Shown piece after piece: positions 21,790 to 32,900 of a stretch of 64,000 nucleotides of DNA. How positions within the stretch are numbered: the first letter of the stretch is position 1; each line of letters begins with the position of its first letter. Below the pieces are notes generated by a model that saw only the letters and a list, made by a program, of their open reading frames with translations, did no database searches and was not told the origin of the DNA. The DNA comes from Arachnopeziza araneosa (lineage: Eukaryota > Ascomycota > Leotiomycetes > Helotiales > Arachnopezizaceae). The translations under genes and the position numbers were made by a program. The stretch spans positions 62,001-126,000 of the forward strand of contig QYAI01000043.1 in NCBI GenBank assembly GCA_003988855.1, written 5' to 3'.

Positions 21790-23605
21790 TTACGCTAACT
21801 CATCCGTCCAATTAACAAAGTCAAGCTTCTGCTCGTCCTTCAAAGCAAATAAATCTTGATCATACTCCAAAGTCTCTCCAGACTCTCCCATCTTCATGTC
21901 CTCCTCTCCATCTACCAGTTTAAAGTAGGTCTCTGGACCATTTAACGTGTGCTTAGAGTGAGTAAAGTAGATTCTATCAGAATCTGTAAACTCTGCGCCT
22001 CCAACATGACCGTTCTGCATTGCATCTCGAATAGCTTTCTTATACATATTGCCCTGAAACTCAGCACAGCCATGGATCTGACCAAGTAGTATGTTAAATG
22101 GCTCTCTCCTCTCCCAATCGTCAAGGTCATATTCTTGGAGCATGACCGCTTCATAACGTACTCTCTCGTTCAAATCCTGAAGCGGTCGTATTCTCGAAAA
22201 GTAATGTCGCACCGAATGTCCTACAGCCGCAAACATGTGGATGACCAAACCGTTAGGGACAACAAATTCTTTTGATAGTGCACCAAGCCAGAACAATTTT
22301 AGCCACTCAGACAATAGAACGCTCGCATTGAGCATTAAGTAGGCGAGAGCTTGTTCCCAGAGAGCTTTGGGGTTTGGACCAAAGGGTTTAACCTCGATGA
22401 GCAAATAAGGAGCACAACGGAACAACTCAAGGTTTGAATTGTTGAAAACCCTTGCGAGTGGAAATGTATTTAATTTGTTAAGAAAGCCGTGTGGATCTTC
22501 ACGAGCGCTGCCCTGGTCATCTCGTGTAATAAAATGCCGATCCACCAGAGCGTACGTGATATCGAAAAACACATAGTAATTCCTCTTCTTAAGTTGGAGG
22601 TCAGGCATCTTATGTATCTCTTGAGAAGATTCTATGGGTAGATAAACTCTAGCGGGGTATCGAGTCACCATTCCGGCAGCTTCGAATTGGCGTTGGCTTC
22701 CACTTTGCAAGCTCAGCTTTGCCACAGCATCTTTCGAAAGAACGCTAACTGTTTGTATGCGAGATTCGGACTCTTTACTAACAAATGTCGAGCTCGTAGA
22801 GTCTGGAAATTGTCTCGATTGTTTGAAGACTTTGATTTCCCAGAATTCAGACCTCATTTGTGCTTCACTCCTCCTTGCAGTAGCTCCAGTCATTCTAAGA
22901 AGACTTTGGAACTGGTGGTAATTGATTTCTCCCGAAAGATCCATGGCAAGACTTGTCCTGGCTATTTGCTCACGGAAAAATCCCTCTAGGCCCTCATACA
23001 TGTAATACTTTGGCCCAATCAAATCGACGTGCTCAGGTACGAAGACACTCTCCTTTGCATCGGGGTGCGTATTGATTCGAAATAGAATGTTTGTAAAGAA
23101 ACTCTTATATTCATTACTCGTGCAATCAGCGAATGAGTTCTGAGATTCAATGTTAGCGCGAGGAAGAGAGAATACAAGGGCGATGTCATAAACCTTCATT
23201 GATCTTTCTCTTGCCTGTCGGCATACTTGTGCAAAAATTTCGTCCAGAAGATCCGGATTGATTGCGTCAGGTGGAGGAGGCTGAAAGAGAGCGTTGGTCA
23301 GTGCATCAATGTCTTCAATTTCTAGCAGAACAGTTCATCAGTGTGTCTCTTTGTCTTGCGACTGCGATTTGGTTTGGGATGATACCGTTCAAAACCCCCT
23401 CTAGATCGTTGCTTTTGCTATCTCCCGAGCATGAGGAGTCGCTACATTGCACACTAACCGACCCTGACGAAGTCACGTCTTGCGGCGAACTGGGCCAATA
23501 GGGCCAATGAGGATTGCTTATCGGTTGTGGTAGTAAATCAATAGCCTGACTTCTTACCTCTCCCCTCGCGAACAACAAATCTTCCTTCGTAGTTTGCATT
23601 TCCAT
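21790..23605 (-). CDS. conserved-looking protein, possible PD-(D/E)XK nuclease-like fold
   Basis: Two exons (23605-23386 and 23321-21790) joined by a 64-base intron give 583 residues. The join is in phase and reads LEGVLNEIEDIDALTNALF. No signal peptide or membrane helix. The centre (about 22370-22420) has APYLLIEVKPFGPNP, a hydrophobic strand ending E-x-K after an upstream Asp-containing strand (YVFFDITYALVD). That pattern fits the core of PD-(D/E)XK nuclease-like proteins, which are abundant in fungi. The match is only this local pattern, so the function is a suggestion. The ends are Ser/Gln-rich (N) and acidic (C). Confidence 0.6.
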
Positions 23606-24394
23606 CTTCTGTTTATGAGTAGATGCACTTTTGTTGAATATCTACGAATAAAAATAAACAAACTTATCGCCTAATGCGGCCGCAATATGGCTGAATTTCG
23701 GTGAAATACCTGCCCCTAACTAGTAGATAGCATTTCTATCCTGGGTCAATGATATCTTTTGTCCTTTAATGGGCAAGTCATTTACAAGAATCAAGTCTCA
23801 AGATAGCACCAAACCTTATGTGACTAGTTGCACATTCGTAACGATTGCCTGTCGAGTAGGCTGTGTCTCGGTTCTCAACGGTAGTGCAATCCTTCTTTCC
23901 ACATACCGACTTGCGTGGAGCCACCCTATTCCCACATCCAACAACGGCTGAATGTTATACGCCTATACTGACATGAAGGATATCCATTTCTGTTTGGGAA
24001 AAGTCAGTCAAGGATTGTTTTGGAGCCAATTCGGGACCGTTGTCCGGAAGAGAGCGATATTGATGGCGGCGGTCTCTGCAATATATTATCTAACTTGATT
24101 GCGGAGGCCGTAGATCTATTACATTACCGCAGTCCTCTGCCATGCTTCGAGACTTTGCTCGCACAGGGAGGAGTTGCTGCTCTCTGACGACCTGCTCTCT
24201 TGTATATACATCAGCTCGCTCACCTCCTGACACAGACCAGTGGTTAGATAAAAGGCCTGGTCTGCACGCTCAGCAGCCTTCGATTTGCAATAACAAGATT
24301 GAGGAAAAGCCTAAAGCGTCGGACCAAATACTTTAACCCACCAACAACCACCTCTAACCATTACCATACTTCACCAAACTAATCACGAATCATT
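23606..24394. other. intergenic
   Basis: No gene is visible. It separates a minus-strand gene from a plus-strand pseudogene, so both 5' regions lie here. Confidence 0.45.
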
Positions 24395-25086
24395 ATGCCC
24401 ACTCCCAGTCTCACCTGCGTCTTCTACAAAGGCCGCTTTGTTGTCGCGCAGTACGCCCAATGGGATGGCTATCCAGAAGGCCCCCAAGGTCAAGGCTTCA
24501 AGGACTTGAATTTCCTACTGGACCCAGCCAACATCTTAGCCCTCAAAGGCGGTCTCGAGCACATCTTTTTACCAGACCAGGAAAGGATTAGGCAATTCTC
24601 GAGGGAGAATGCTTTATTCTTTGAAGAGCATTAACGTTCTTCTCCTTGGCTAGATGCCAAGGACTTGCCCTGGCCTTCTATTTCGCGAGCTATAGGCGCC
24701 GGGATACTTGAGATTGTTGCTGGGGCCACAGTTGAAGAGCCCGCCCCTATTCAGCTATGTCTGGATTTTGCAAATAATAGTTTCTATGACTAGGCTTATG
24801 TGGTTGATTTTGATCATAGAATTTTAAAAAAATTTCAGGATCGGAATGGAAGGACAAAACCGCCGAGAAGCGATTCGACGATATTGGAGGAGTGGTACGG
24901 TCCCGGCCTTACTTAAAAGCTTCTCTTTCACGGAACTGCCTACCACAGAGGAAGAATTTATCACGATTTTGGTCAGAGCTGAGGAAGCAGCACATGAAAA
25001 ATGTCGAAATGAAGTGCGAGAAAAATGGCAAAACGAACTGCGAGAAAAATGGCAAGCAGAATCGCGAAAGCCGACGCAGATATTAG
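24395..25086 (+). pseudogene. decayed gene with RIP-like stop codons (QWDGYP-type fungal protein)
   Basis: The first 79 codons encode a protein of a type common in filamentous fungi (FVVAQYAQWDGYPEG near the start). A TAA at 24632 ends the frame, but the same frame goes on with coherent protein sequence (RSSPWLDAKD, then QLCLDFANNSFYD). It is stopped again by TAG at 24791 just before AYVVDFDH. After an A-rich run (about 24824-24833) the family-like sequence LLKSFSFTELP continues in the next frame. Two nonsense codons plus a frameshift mean the gene is dead. CAA to TAA and TGG to TAG are the expected changes from repeat-induced point mutation, though the original codons are inferred. I recognise the family pattern but know no function. 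Confidence 0.7.
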
Positions 25087-26305
25087 CGAGGAGAAAACAG
25101 TGGAATGGAGACGCGTCTAAACGCACCAAAGACTCTGGATTTGGTAAGTGACGGGCAATTTACGTTCGTATCGACAGTCATTTTCTCGTGCTCGAGCTGA
25201 CCTGGTTGTGATTCCATAGGGCTTCTAAATACTTTGCCGCCGGAATTACGGAAAATCATATACGAATATGCATTCTCTGTTGATTCACTTTCCCATGGAA
25301 AGGCTAAAACAGGAGTTGAATTGTTGCGCTCGTCTACCATGGTCTATGAGGAAGCCATTCCTCTGCTTTATCGGTCTCGATCATTCGGCATTATGTTTGG
25401 ACCCGACGATGATGCTTTCAAGTATAGATATGGACGACTCGGAATTTGGATGGGGCGAAACAGATCCTGAGTCTGGCAAGCCTATCAAATACCTTTCAGT
25501 CGACTTTTTTGACTTTGTTCAAAATTTGCAAATTTGTTTCGCAGACAGGCCAGACGAGGATTCAGATTCAACAGACAACTTCGAGCGCCGCAAGGAAAAT
25601 CTTCAGAAAAACATTTTCCTATTATGCAGCAATCTGCGAGATAGTACCCAACTCTGCTATCTCGATATCAGCATCCACTTCATATGCAACTCCGAAGTCA
25701 TTAGTGACATGGTTTGCTTGATAGAGCCGATTAAGATGCTCCGCTGTATCCAGAATCCAAATATTACAATCTACGGGTATCAACGGGGTCAGGGCGGGGA
25801 ACTACGGTGGGATCTTACTGAAGAATATGCGAAATACCTAGAAGAGCTGCTAATGAGTCCGCACGGTATGCCAGCATGTTCTGCCGATAGCATCCAAGTC
25901 TTCGAAGACTTCTTCATATCTTCAGAGTTGGCGGATGAAATCATTGATCCGAGTGAGCTCAATGATCTGTCCCTCGACATCGAACTAGAAGAAGCTATGA
26001 TCGAACAGTATCTACGAGATGTGTACAACATAACAGATAGAACGGCTCTCTACGGGGGACAGCTTATCAAAATCGAATCTGTCGAGGAAGGAAAGAACAT
26101 CCTCACAGTGTTAACATCAACGTCGAAGAGCATATCCGAGATTATAAGAAGACAGAACTATAAAAGTTGTGACAAGCAGAGAAATGGGAATGTCACGTGT
26201 TGTAAAAGTCATGTAGATGCAGAAAAGCCGCTGGTTTTGGGCCTGGCAAAAGACAGGGGCGTTGTGGTCGGCACGAGTGGACAGAACCTCATTTCCGACG
26301 TGTAG
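25087..26305 (+). pseudogene. LPPELR-type (F-box-like) fungal protein gene, probably frameshifted
   Basis: A frame ending TKDSGFGK (to 25151) has a plausible intron with GTAAGT donor and CCATAG acceptor (about 25145-25219). It would join to LLNTLPPELRKIIYEYAF, the start motif of a large fungal family of F-box-like proteins. That frame runs through EEAIPLLYRSRSFG and then stops at 25470. The rest of the protein (VDFFDFVQNLQICF onward, to the stop at 26305) lies in the +1 frame. I tested the GT and AG sites between 25395 and 25499, and the pairs I tried did not change frame in the needed way. So an indel is the simplest reading, unless an unusual intron exists. The 5' end merges with the decayed gene upstream. 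Confidence 0.5.
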
Positions 26306-27083
26306 AGAATAAGCGGTAGATTCAGAGTCAATTCGGACTAGAGGCAGAGAGAAGCTTTCTGTACATATTGCATACTTCACTCTTGTAGTTCTTCTTTCCT
26401 TATATTCTTCTTTTCCTCCGTAGCTAGCTTATAAGTCGAATGTACTCAGACTATCAGCGCACTCCCATATGCCTCTTGACTAGCCATATTCGTACTTGTG
26501 CTGTTACAAAAGTACAGGTTCGGTTGGACTTTCTTAAGCATGAGACGGCCGGAAAGTAACAGCCATGTCACAAAAGGGACACAGTGCCACCGCCACCGCC
26601 AGATTAGACCCTTGACACCTGACAATGGAGGAACAAAAGGTGGGAGGAAAGAGAGGAAAACAGACGAGATGAATGTAAGCTATCCGGCGGTATGCTCTTA
26701 GAGCATTTTCAAAGTATTAAGTAGCTAATGCGTGGCATGCTTCGTCCTTGCACAGTGGTATCCTGAACTGCCAGTTCGAGATATCAGAGCACAACCTCTA
26801 AATGACATAGGCGAGTTAAATTAAATCCCTATAGAGGCGACCCGTCTATCTAAGTATTGCCTTGATATTCTCTGCGTGATTGTGAAGACGCTTGTACCGC
26901 AGAGTCATTTGACAGATCTTCTATCATGAGTCCCTCGAAATCTTTATCAAACCCCGGGTCTCATCTCACAATCTCTGCACGCACCGCGGAGGTGGATCGC
27001 TACGCCTGGAACGCTGTTTCTTTCTAGAATGAAGAACACTGTCATCGCTTGAGCACTTTCTAATCTTCAACTCGGCCAATATC
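26306..27083. other. intergenic, convergent
   Basis: No gene is supported between the stop of the frameshifted gene and the stop of the cysteine-rich protein. Confidence 0.45.
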
Positions 27084-27626
27084 TCAGCAGTCTCCGCAGT
27101 CTCCGCAGTCAAGCCCATCAAGACATGCACAGTCGCAGCCACAACTGAAACACGCGGTGAAATAAGAGCAGCACGACGACAGCCAGTTGCAGAGCGAGGC
27201 AAGGCAACCGCAACCACAGTCACCACAGTCAAACCCATCGAGACATGCACAATCGCAGCAATCGCAATTGCAGCAATCACACCACGGTTCTTCATCCTTT
27301 CCATCATCATCGGCATCATCACTGCCTGCTGAATCCAGCACCACGATATCAGGACCTCCATTCCCGCTTGGAAAATCGCCTCCGCTATTTCCCGGCTGGT
27401 GACGACCCCTCCTCCTCCGATTTCTCCGCTTCTTCCTAAGACGCGCACAACAGAGAACGATGAGAATTGTTGTGAGCAGGGCTACTCCAACAACGATGCC
27501 GATGATGATAGCAAGGAGTTTGTGGGTTGAAGAAGCAGCCCGAGAAGACCGAGCTGAGACGTGACGCATGACTGAAGAGCGGATATTTGAGCGCCGATAA
27601 ATATCTGGTTTTAAACGTGTGGTCAA
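27084..27626 (-). CDS. single-pass membrane protein with extreme cysteine-rich tail
   Basis: A 180-residue frame. After a basic, Ser-rich N-terminus comes one helix (LLAIIIGIVVGVALLTTILI), then CCARLRKKRRNRRRR, a Gly/Ser linker, an acidic stretch (SDDADDDGKDEE) and a terminal 66-residue segment holding 23 cysteines. The tail contains the block CDCACLDGxDCGDCG twice, with x = Phe or Leu, about 120 bases apart, and it ends CGDCGDC. The positive-inside rule puts the Cys-rich part in the cytosol. The density is like metallothioneins, so metal binding or palmitoylation are possible; neither is proven. The start could instead be Met20. The helix core GIVVGV recurs in the small protein at 18556-18747. 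Confidence 0.55.
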   Translation of the reverse strand: MTTRLKPDIYRRSNIRSSVMRHVSARSSRAASSTHKLLAIIIGIVVGVALLTTILIVLCCARLRKKRRNRRRRGRHQPGNSGGDFPSGNGGPDIVVLDSAGSDDADDDGKDEEPWCDCCNCDCCDCACLDGFDCGDCGCGCLASLCNWLSSCCSYFTACFSCGCDCACLDGLDCGDCGDC

Positions 27627-29925
27627 GTAGTATCTTATATGTTACGGTACGTAAGTAAAGTTCTGTAGATCTAATGTATTCCTAAGGAGAGGAGTAAAGC
27701 TGTATAGTCTTAGTCCTGATCGCCTTTTCTTATCTTGTCATGTAACATTACCTTTAATTTTTATTTTTAGCTCCAAGAAGCACTTAGTTTAGTGACTGGT
27801 TTTACCATCCTTTATTTTGCTTTGTCTTGATTCGAAAGGAGGTGCTGTCGTGTCTCGAAAAGAAGTGCCGTCTCGTCTTGAAAGGAGGTTCCGTCTTGCT
27901 TTGTCTTCCTTCGAGAGGAGGTGCTGTCGCGTCTCGAAAAAGAAGTGGTCGCTCTGCCTTGCTCTGCTCTTGAAAAGAGCCGGTCTCGGAAAGAGATCTG
28001 CCTCGAACGAAAGCCACGTCTTGAAAGGAAGAAGCGTCTTAAAAGTGCATCGAAAGAAGTGTGTCGAAGGAACGTGAGACGAGATCTGCAGCATGTGATT
28101 CCTTAACAAAAGTGCTCTCGTCCTGTCTCAACAGTACCGTCTTGAAGCTTCGGACGAGCCAAAAGTCTTCTTGCTAACACGAGACGCGGAGCGCAAAGAA
28201 ACATCTTGAGAGCTGCGCTACGAATTGTGATGGGACAAAAATAACTGATGTGTTCGTAAAGGAAGAAGCCAAGCCAGCATCGCATGTAGAAGAAGAGAAA
28301 ATATGTCGTGTAGATATAAATCCATCACACATGTCCAAGACGGCGCGCACTCTGACCCAAGGCAGGATGAAGAGAGGTAACTTACACTGCAAAATAAAAC
28401 TTTCGGATACCCAACGCCAGATCAGATGCTTGACGATAGACAAATGCACCTCTGTTCAAGCAGCCCAGAGACAGATATCGCTAGACTCAGATGCGGCTCA
28501 CAGCAAGACCAGGGTACGAGTATGAGAGCGAGCCGGGATCGATGTTCTCGCGGCTGGGCACGACCAGGCTATGAAAACGGCCTGCTGCTACTCACCTATC
28601 GCACCACAACTAGACGCCGAAGATCAAGGGACGAAGGGACAGCGCGGTCGTGCAGAATCGTTGTGTCGACAGCGGAAGAGAGGAGGAGGTCTGTCAGCTC
28701 TGAAAGATATCCTTCATCGCCCTGAATCAGTGGAGATTGCAGCACGTGACCGTGTAACACGTACTAATGCAGGCTTTCGGGATTTGTTGGATCGGCTGGA
28801 GAGGTGTTTTTTATTTTTGGTTTTTTTTTGGAATGGTCGTTGATGGATCCGCGCTATTGGTCTCGGTTTGCTGGTGGGTGAGGCGCAAGGTGAGTTTTCG
28901 GAGGTTGAGTGAGGTGAGGCGTCGGCGTGAAGCGAGATAAGACTTTCACACTCATGGAGTTCAAGACAGTCTCATCAGTTGGGAGATGAGCCGTCAGCCT
29001 GGGATCTTCATTTCTGCTCTTCCACCGCTTCTCACCTGTCCGAAGTGGGCGGAGAAGAGATCAGAAGAGGTCGTCTCCTGCGAAATCTGAATTTACTTGT
29101 GCTATTTTGTCGTGTGTATAGTTTTGTAGAATTATGTTTTTCCATGGACCTCATTCAGATTCCGATCCATATCATATCTCTCAAATACACTCCTAGCTCT
29201 CTGGTAGTGTATAATTCCCCGGTTGCATACGGGGAAAGATTAACTCGCCATCTAGGCCGTGATAATCCGAGAATGTTTCTCTCAAAGCAGCCACTTGTGG
29301 ACTCTTTAAACAAGTAGTTGTATTCGTAGCGTTAGAAGCGCAAAGCAGTGCTTGCGCCTATTCTTCGTGACACTTACATTGTATGCAACCACCGTACCTG
29401 CCTGGAAGATGAAGAAATTTGTACAATTCCATCCACCAGTCCCCCTCCTCCTCCTCTGCATCGTCACTCCCGGTAAGGTGGATTGGCAGTATGAGATCCG
29501 AGAAGAGCAGCTCCCCACCTATTTCGAGAACTGGAGCCATCGACCGCCCTCCACATCTGCGCATGAACATCGATGTCGGTCGAGGGAGGGAAGAATCTAT
29601 TTTCGAACAAACGTTCTTGCTGAAGGGAAGGTTGCGCGGACATTGGCATAGCAAGGGTGTTGCGCCAGCATCCTGGCTATCGCTTGATCCTTGGTCGAGG
29701 CGAGGTAAGAAAACCTGGAGAAAAGTCTTTTTTTTTTACTTAAAAATCATCTTGGCAGGGGACAACTTGGGATCACGTAATCGCACTACAAGCATAGAAT
29801 CAACCTCGGGGTAAAATATACAATAGGAAATCTCGCCTCGTCCTAACTATATTCTGCTCTACTCGATAACTTCATGAATCCCTCAACGCCGTCTAAGAAT
29901 ACCATGTCTTTTCCATCTGCGTGCT
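27627..29925. other. gene-poor intergenic stretch
   Basis: This 2.3 kb lies between the 5' end of the cysteine-rich protein gene and the 3' end of FAS1. It contains a local duplication (listed separately) and T runs at about 28808-28829 and 29730-29739. Overlapping short frames on both strands show no domain, signal peptide or plausible splicing. Confidence 0.5.
27818..27948. repeat. imperfect direct duplication, about 79 bp apart
   Basis: A block of about 52 bases starting TGCTTTGTCTT (27818-27870) returns with a few changes at 27897-27948. A third, shorter partial copy of the GAAAGGAGG...CGTCT core lies between them. Looser copies of CTTGAAA and CGTCTCGAAA continue to about 28045. It may be a decayed satellite or a slippage product. 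Confidence 0.7.
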
Positions 29926-32900
29926 TCAATGGCTTCCATTCACCCCATTGGCCACCTCTGCCGAATGCCCATTAACACCATTGGTTGCCGGTGCATCTTC
30001 ATACTTCTCCCAGTTGGCTAAGATGGCTCCAATCTTAGGACTATTCGTGAGACGATACACATCCTCAAAGTACTCCTTCGAGATTTCAAAAGGTCTGGCG
30101 GTGACGTTGGGGATGTATTTCCCAATCAGCTTACTTGGATCGATGGTCGTTTTGTTGATCTTCTTAAGCAGGAAAGATCGGAAAGGCTTGACTCCGGACC
30201 GTAAGAAGGTGGAGTGGAAAGGCACATCGATGCCTCGGAGAGGGATCGTGGCAAAACCTCGCTGGAGTTCGAGAGGCTTGGGTTTGGACTCTGTCTGCTT
30301 CGCGCATTCGCTAATAATTTCCACCAGATGGGCTTTGACATCCTCAAGCGATAGTGTAGTCATAAGCTGTTGAATGTCGATTTTCTGCGCCTTCAGATAA
30401 TTCGTGACACCAGTCAAAGTATCGAGAGCACGCAGGTCACCGGCGCAAACATATTGCATATTGGCGATGTTGTAGTTAACAATTTCAAGAAGCCAACCAG
30501 TAGACTCGGCAATGTTCTCAACAACATACTGAAGAGCTTGTTCGTTGAAGGTTTTGGAAATGCGGGAGGGATTGACCGCACACATAGAGTAGTTAGAGCG
30601 GCCAGTCTCGTCACGCTCGACTGCTACTTGCATAGTAAGACCTCTGTAGAAGACGACAGACACCAGTGACTCAATGGGCATAACATCAGCCAAAGCAGCA
30701 AGAGCTGAGTATTCTCCGAGGGAGTGACCAGCAAAACTACTGTCTCTCTGAACAAGGCCTTTAGAGCGCATGTCCTCGAAACTTGCTTTCTCCATAAGTG
30801 TCAGGGCGGGTTGCGTGAATTGAGTAGCTGATAGCAATCCGGTAGGCGAACGGTAAGTGTATGAAGTTGTCTTCTCGTCAATTTCCTTAAATATCTTTTC
30901 GGATTTGATTGAGCCATCAGAGCCAACAGTTTCGAAAGTCATGGACATGTAGTTTTGACGGATAGCTTTACCACGGGGCCCACCAAAGTAGATGGTGAGC
31001 TCCTTAGGGTTGTTCTTAACGATGTTGGTAATTGCAAAACCTATAGCATGTTAGATGGTATTTGCATAGCTTCAAACAACTCACCATAATTGTCGATGAA
31101 ATGCTTATCTGCTCTGTCCCAAACCTCTTTGGCGACAGCGCTGCTAGCATACAACTCCATACCCATACCTTGCTCCTGAGAACCTTGTCCAGTAAACACA
31201 TAAGCGGAAACTGGTTGTTCAACTTCGGCCTCGCCAAGAAGAACCTTCTCTTCAGTCTCCTTGTTGCTAGCCTCAACCTTGATGATCTTGCGACCAGCAA
31301 CCATACCAACGTGCTGTAATTTGACCTCGATATCATCATTCGGAAGAACCATGCCAGTAAGCGATGCGTGGAAACTTCTAACGCGACCAATGTGATTCTC
31401 TGCAGCCCATGTCTCGACGAGACTTCTGACGGCTGCGCTGGAGTACATGCCATGAGTAATTGTTCCTGGTAAGCTGGCATAACTCGAGAATACTCTTGAC
31501 ACGTGGATAGGATTATAATCGCCAGAAACACGAGCATATGTCTCGTTGGATGCAGGTGCTCTAATCTGGAGGGGGGTCTTTCCACTAAGAGGAATAGGGT
31601 TTTCGAAATTGATGGGTTGCTCAATAGACGAGCCGTGTCGTTGTAGGTAATCAATGACAGGATTTCCATGGGATACGCCAGCTTCATATTCGACGCTAGC
31701 GACTTGAATGATCTCCTTGGTTGGGAGTTCGAGAAGAACTTGGCCTCTCGTCTCAACGCTACTGAACACAGTCTTATTCTTGAAACGAACCAAACTCTGA
31801 AGTCGGAAAGTCAAGGTCTGACCAAGAAGCTCTTGATCAGGCTCATCTAAACTGAACCATTCCTTTGACCGCAGGACTGCAACATCTTTTGATGTAGCTA
31901 GGTGTATTTGCATTGGGGTTTCAGACTTTCGTTGGAAGGTATTCTCAAAGTCTGTATAGGCACCACGATACAAGAATTGTGATGTCACTTCCATCACTGG
32001 CTTGCCTTCTCGAGTGATGGTTCCACAAACCTCAACCATCTTGCCAGAGTCTTGGTTAATGACAGCATTGATCTGAGCAGTTGTCTCAACTTCATCACCC
32101 TTCTTCAGTGGCTCAGCTCCTGGTAGCATTCGAAACCCATTTGACAGATGAACAAGCTTGAGCAAATCACCGTCAATTGTTCGAGGGAAGATGGGTTTGG
32201 TAATTGCCTTCCAACCAACGACAATAGCAAAATCCATAGGAGCAAAGACTTCCTTTCCAGGGCGGTCAACGAAAGCCTCACCAGTATTACCGACGGCATG
32301 AACGAAATCGTTGATATCTTCAGCAGTGATCTTGGCAGTACCACCGTTAAACTTGCCAGTGACGGGTGCGTTGAGGTCCAATGGCTCGCTACCAAACCAT
32401 GCTTTCCAGTAGAATTCTTTGATACGATCGTTACGGTCTTGCATGACCTCACGAATCGGTGCATACCCAGCCTCAGGGTGGTAAGTAAATTTCAGTGGAA
32501 GGGAGACAGGCTTTCCAACGGCAGTAGTATCCTTAATCATGTTGATCAAGATCTCATTGCCACTAAGCTTAACGTTGATGACTTCCACGTACTGATTTGG
32601 TCTAGGCTGCTCTTTCACGGTAATCGTAGTCTTTGAAGGCACATCAGGGTGAGATATCTCGATCAAAAGGCCACGGACTGGGGCGAAGATGCGCCTGATT
32701 GGGTTGGTCTGGAATTTCTGTCCCTGAACGAACACCTCAGAGGTGAAGAGAGCATAACGCCAAGATCTTTTATGGCCAGCGAGAAGTGAGAACCAAGTCT
32801 CAGAGCTCGGAAGAGCGGCAGTCGCGGATGATGATAAGCGAATGGTGGTCTTGTTTTCCTCTAGAGAATAGATCATACCCTCGACGTCGACTTCTGGTTC

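Noticed and set aside
28250..29814. Numerous 60-130 residue frames upstream of FAS1
   Set aside because: They compete on both strands, lack signal peptides, domains or introns that extend them.
31016..31756. 246-residue minus-strand frame and the plus-strand frames across FAS1
   Set aside because: Alternative-frame shadows of FAS1; FAS1 itself has a full, colinear domain set.
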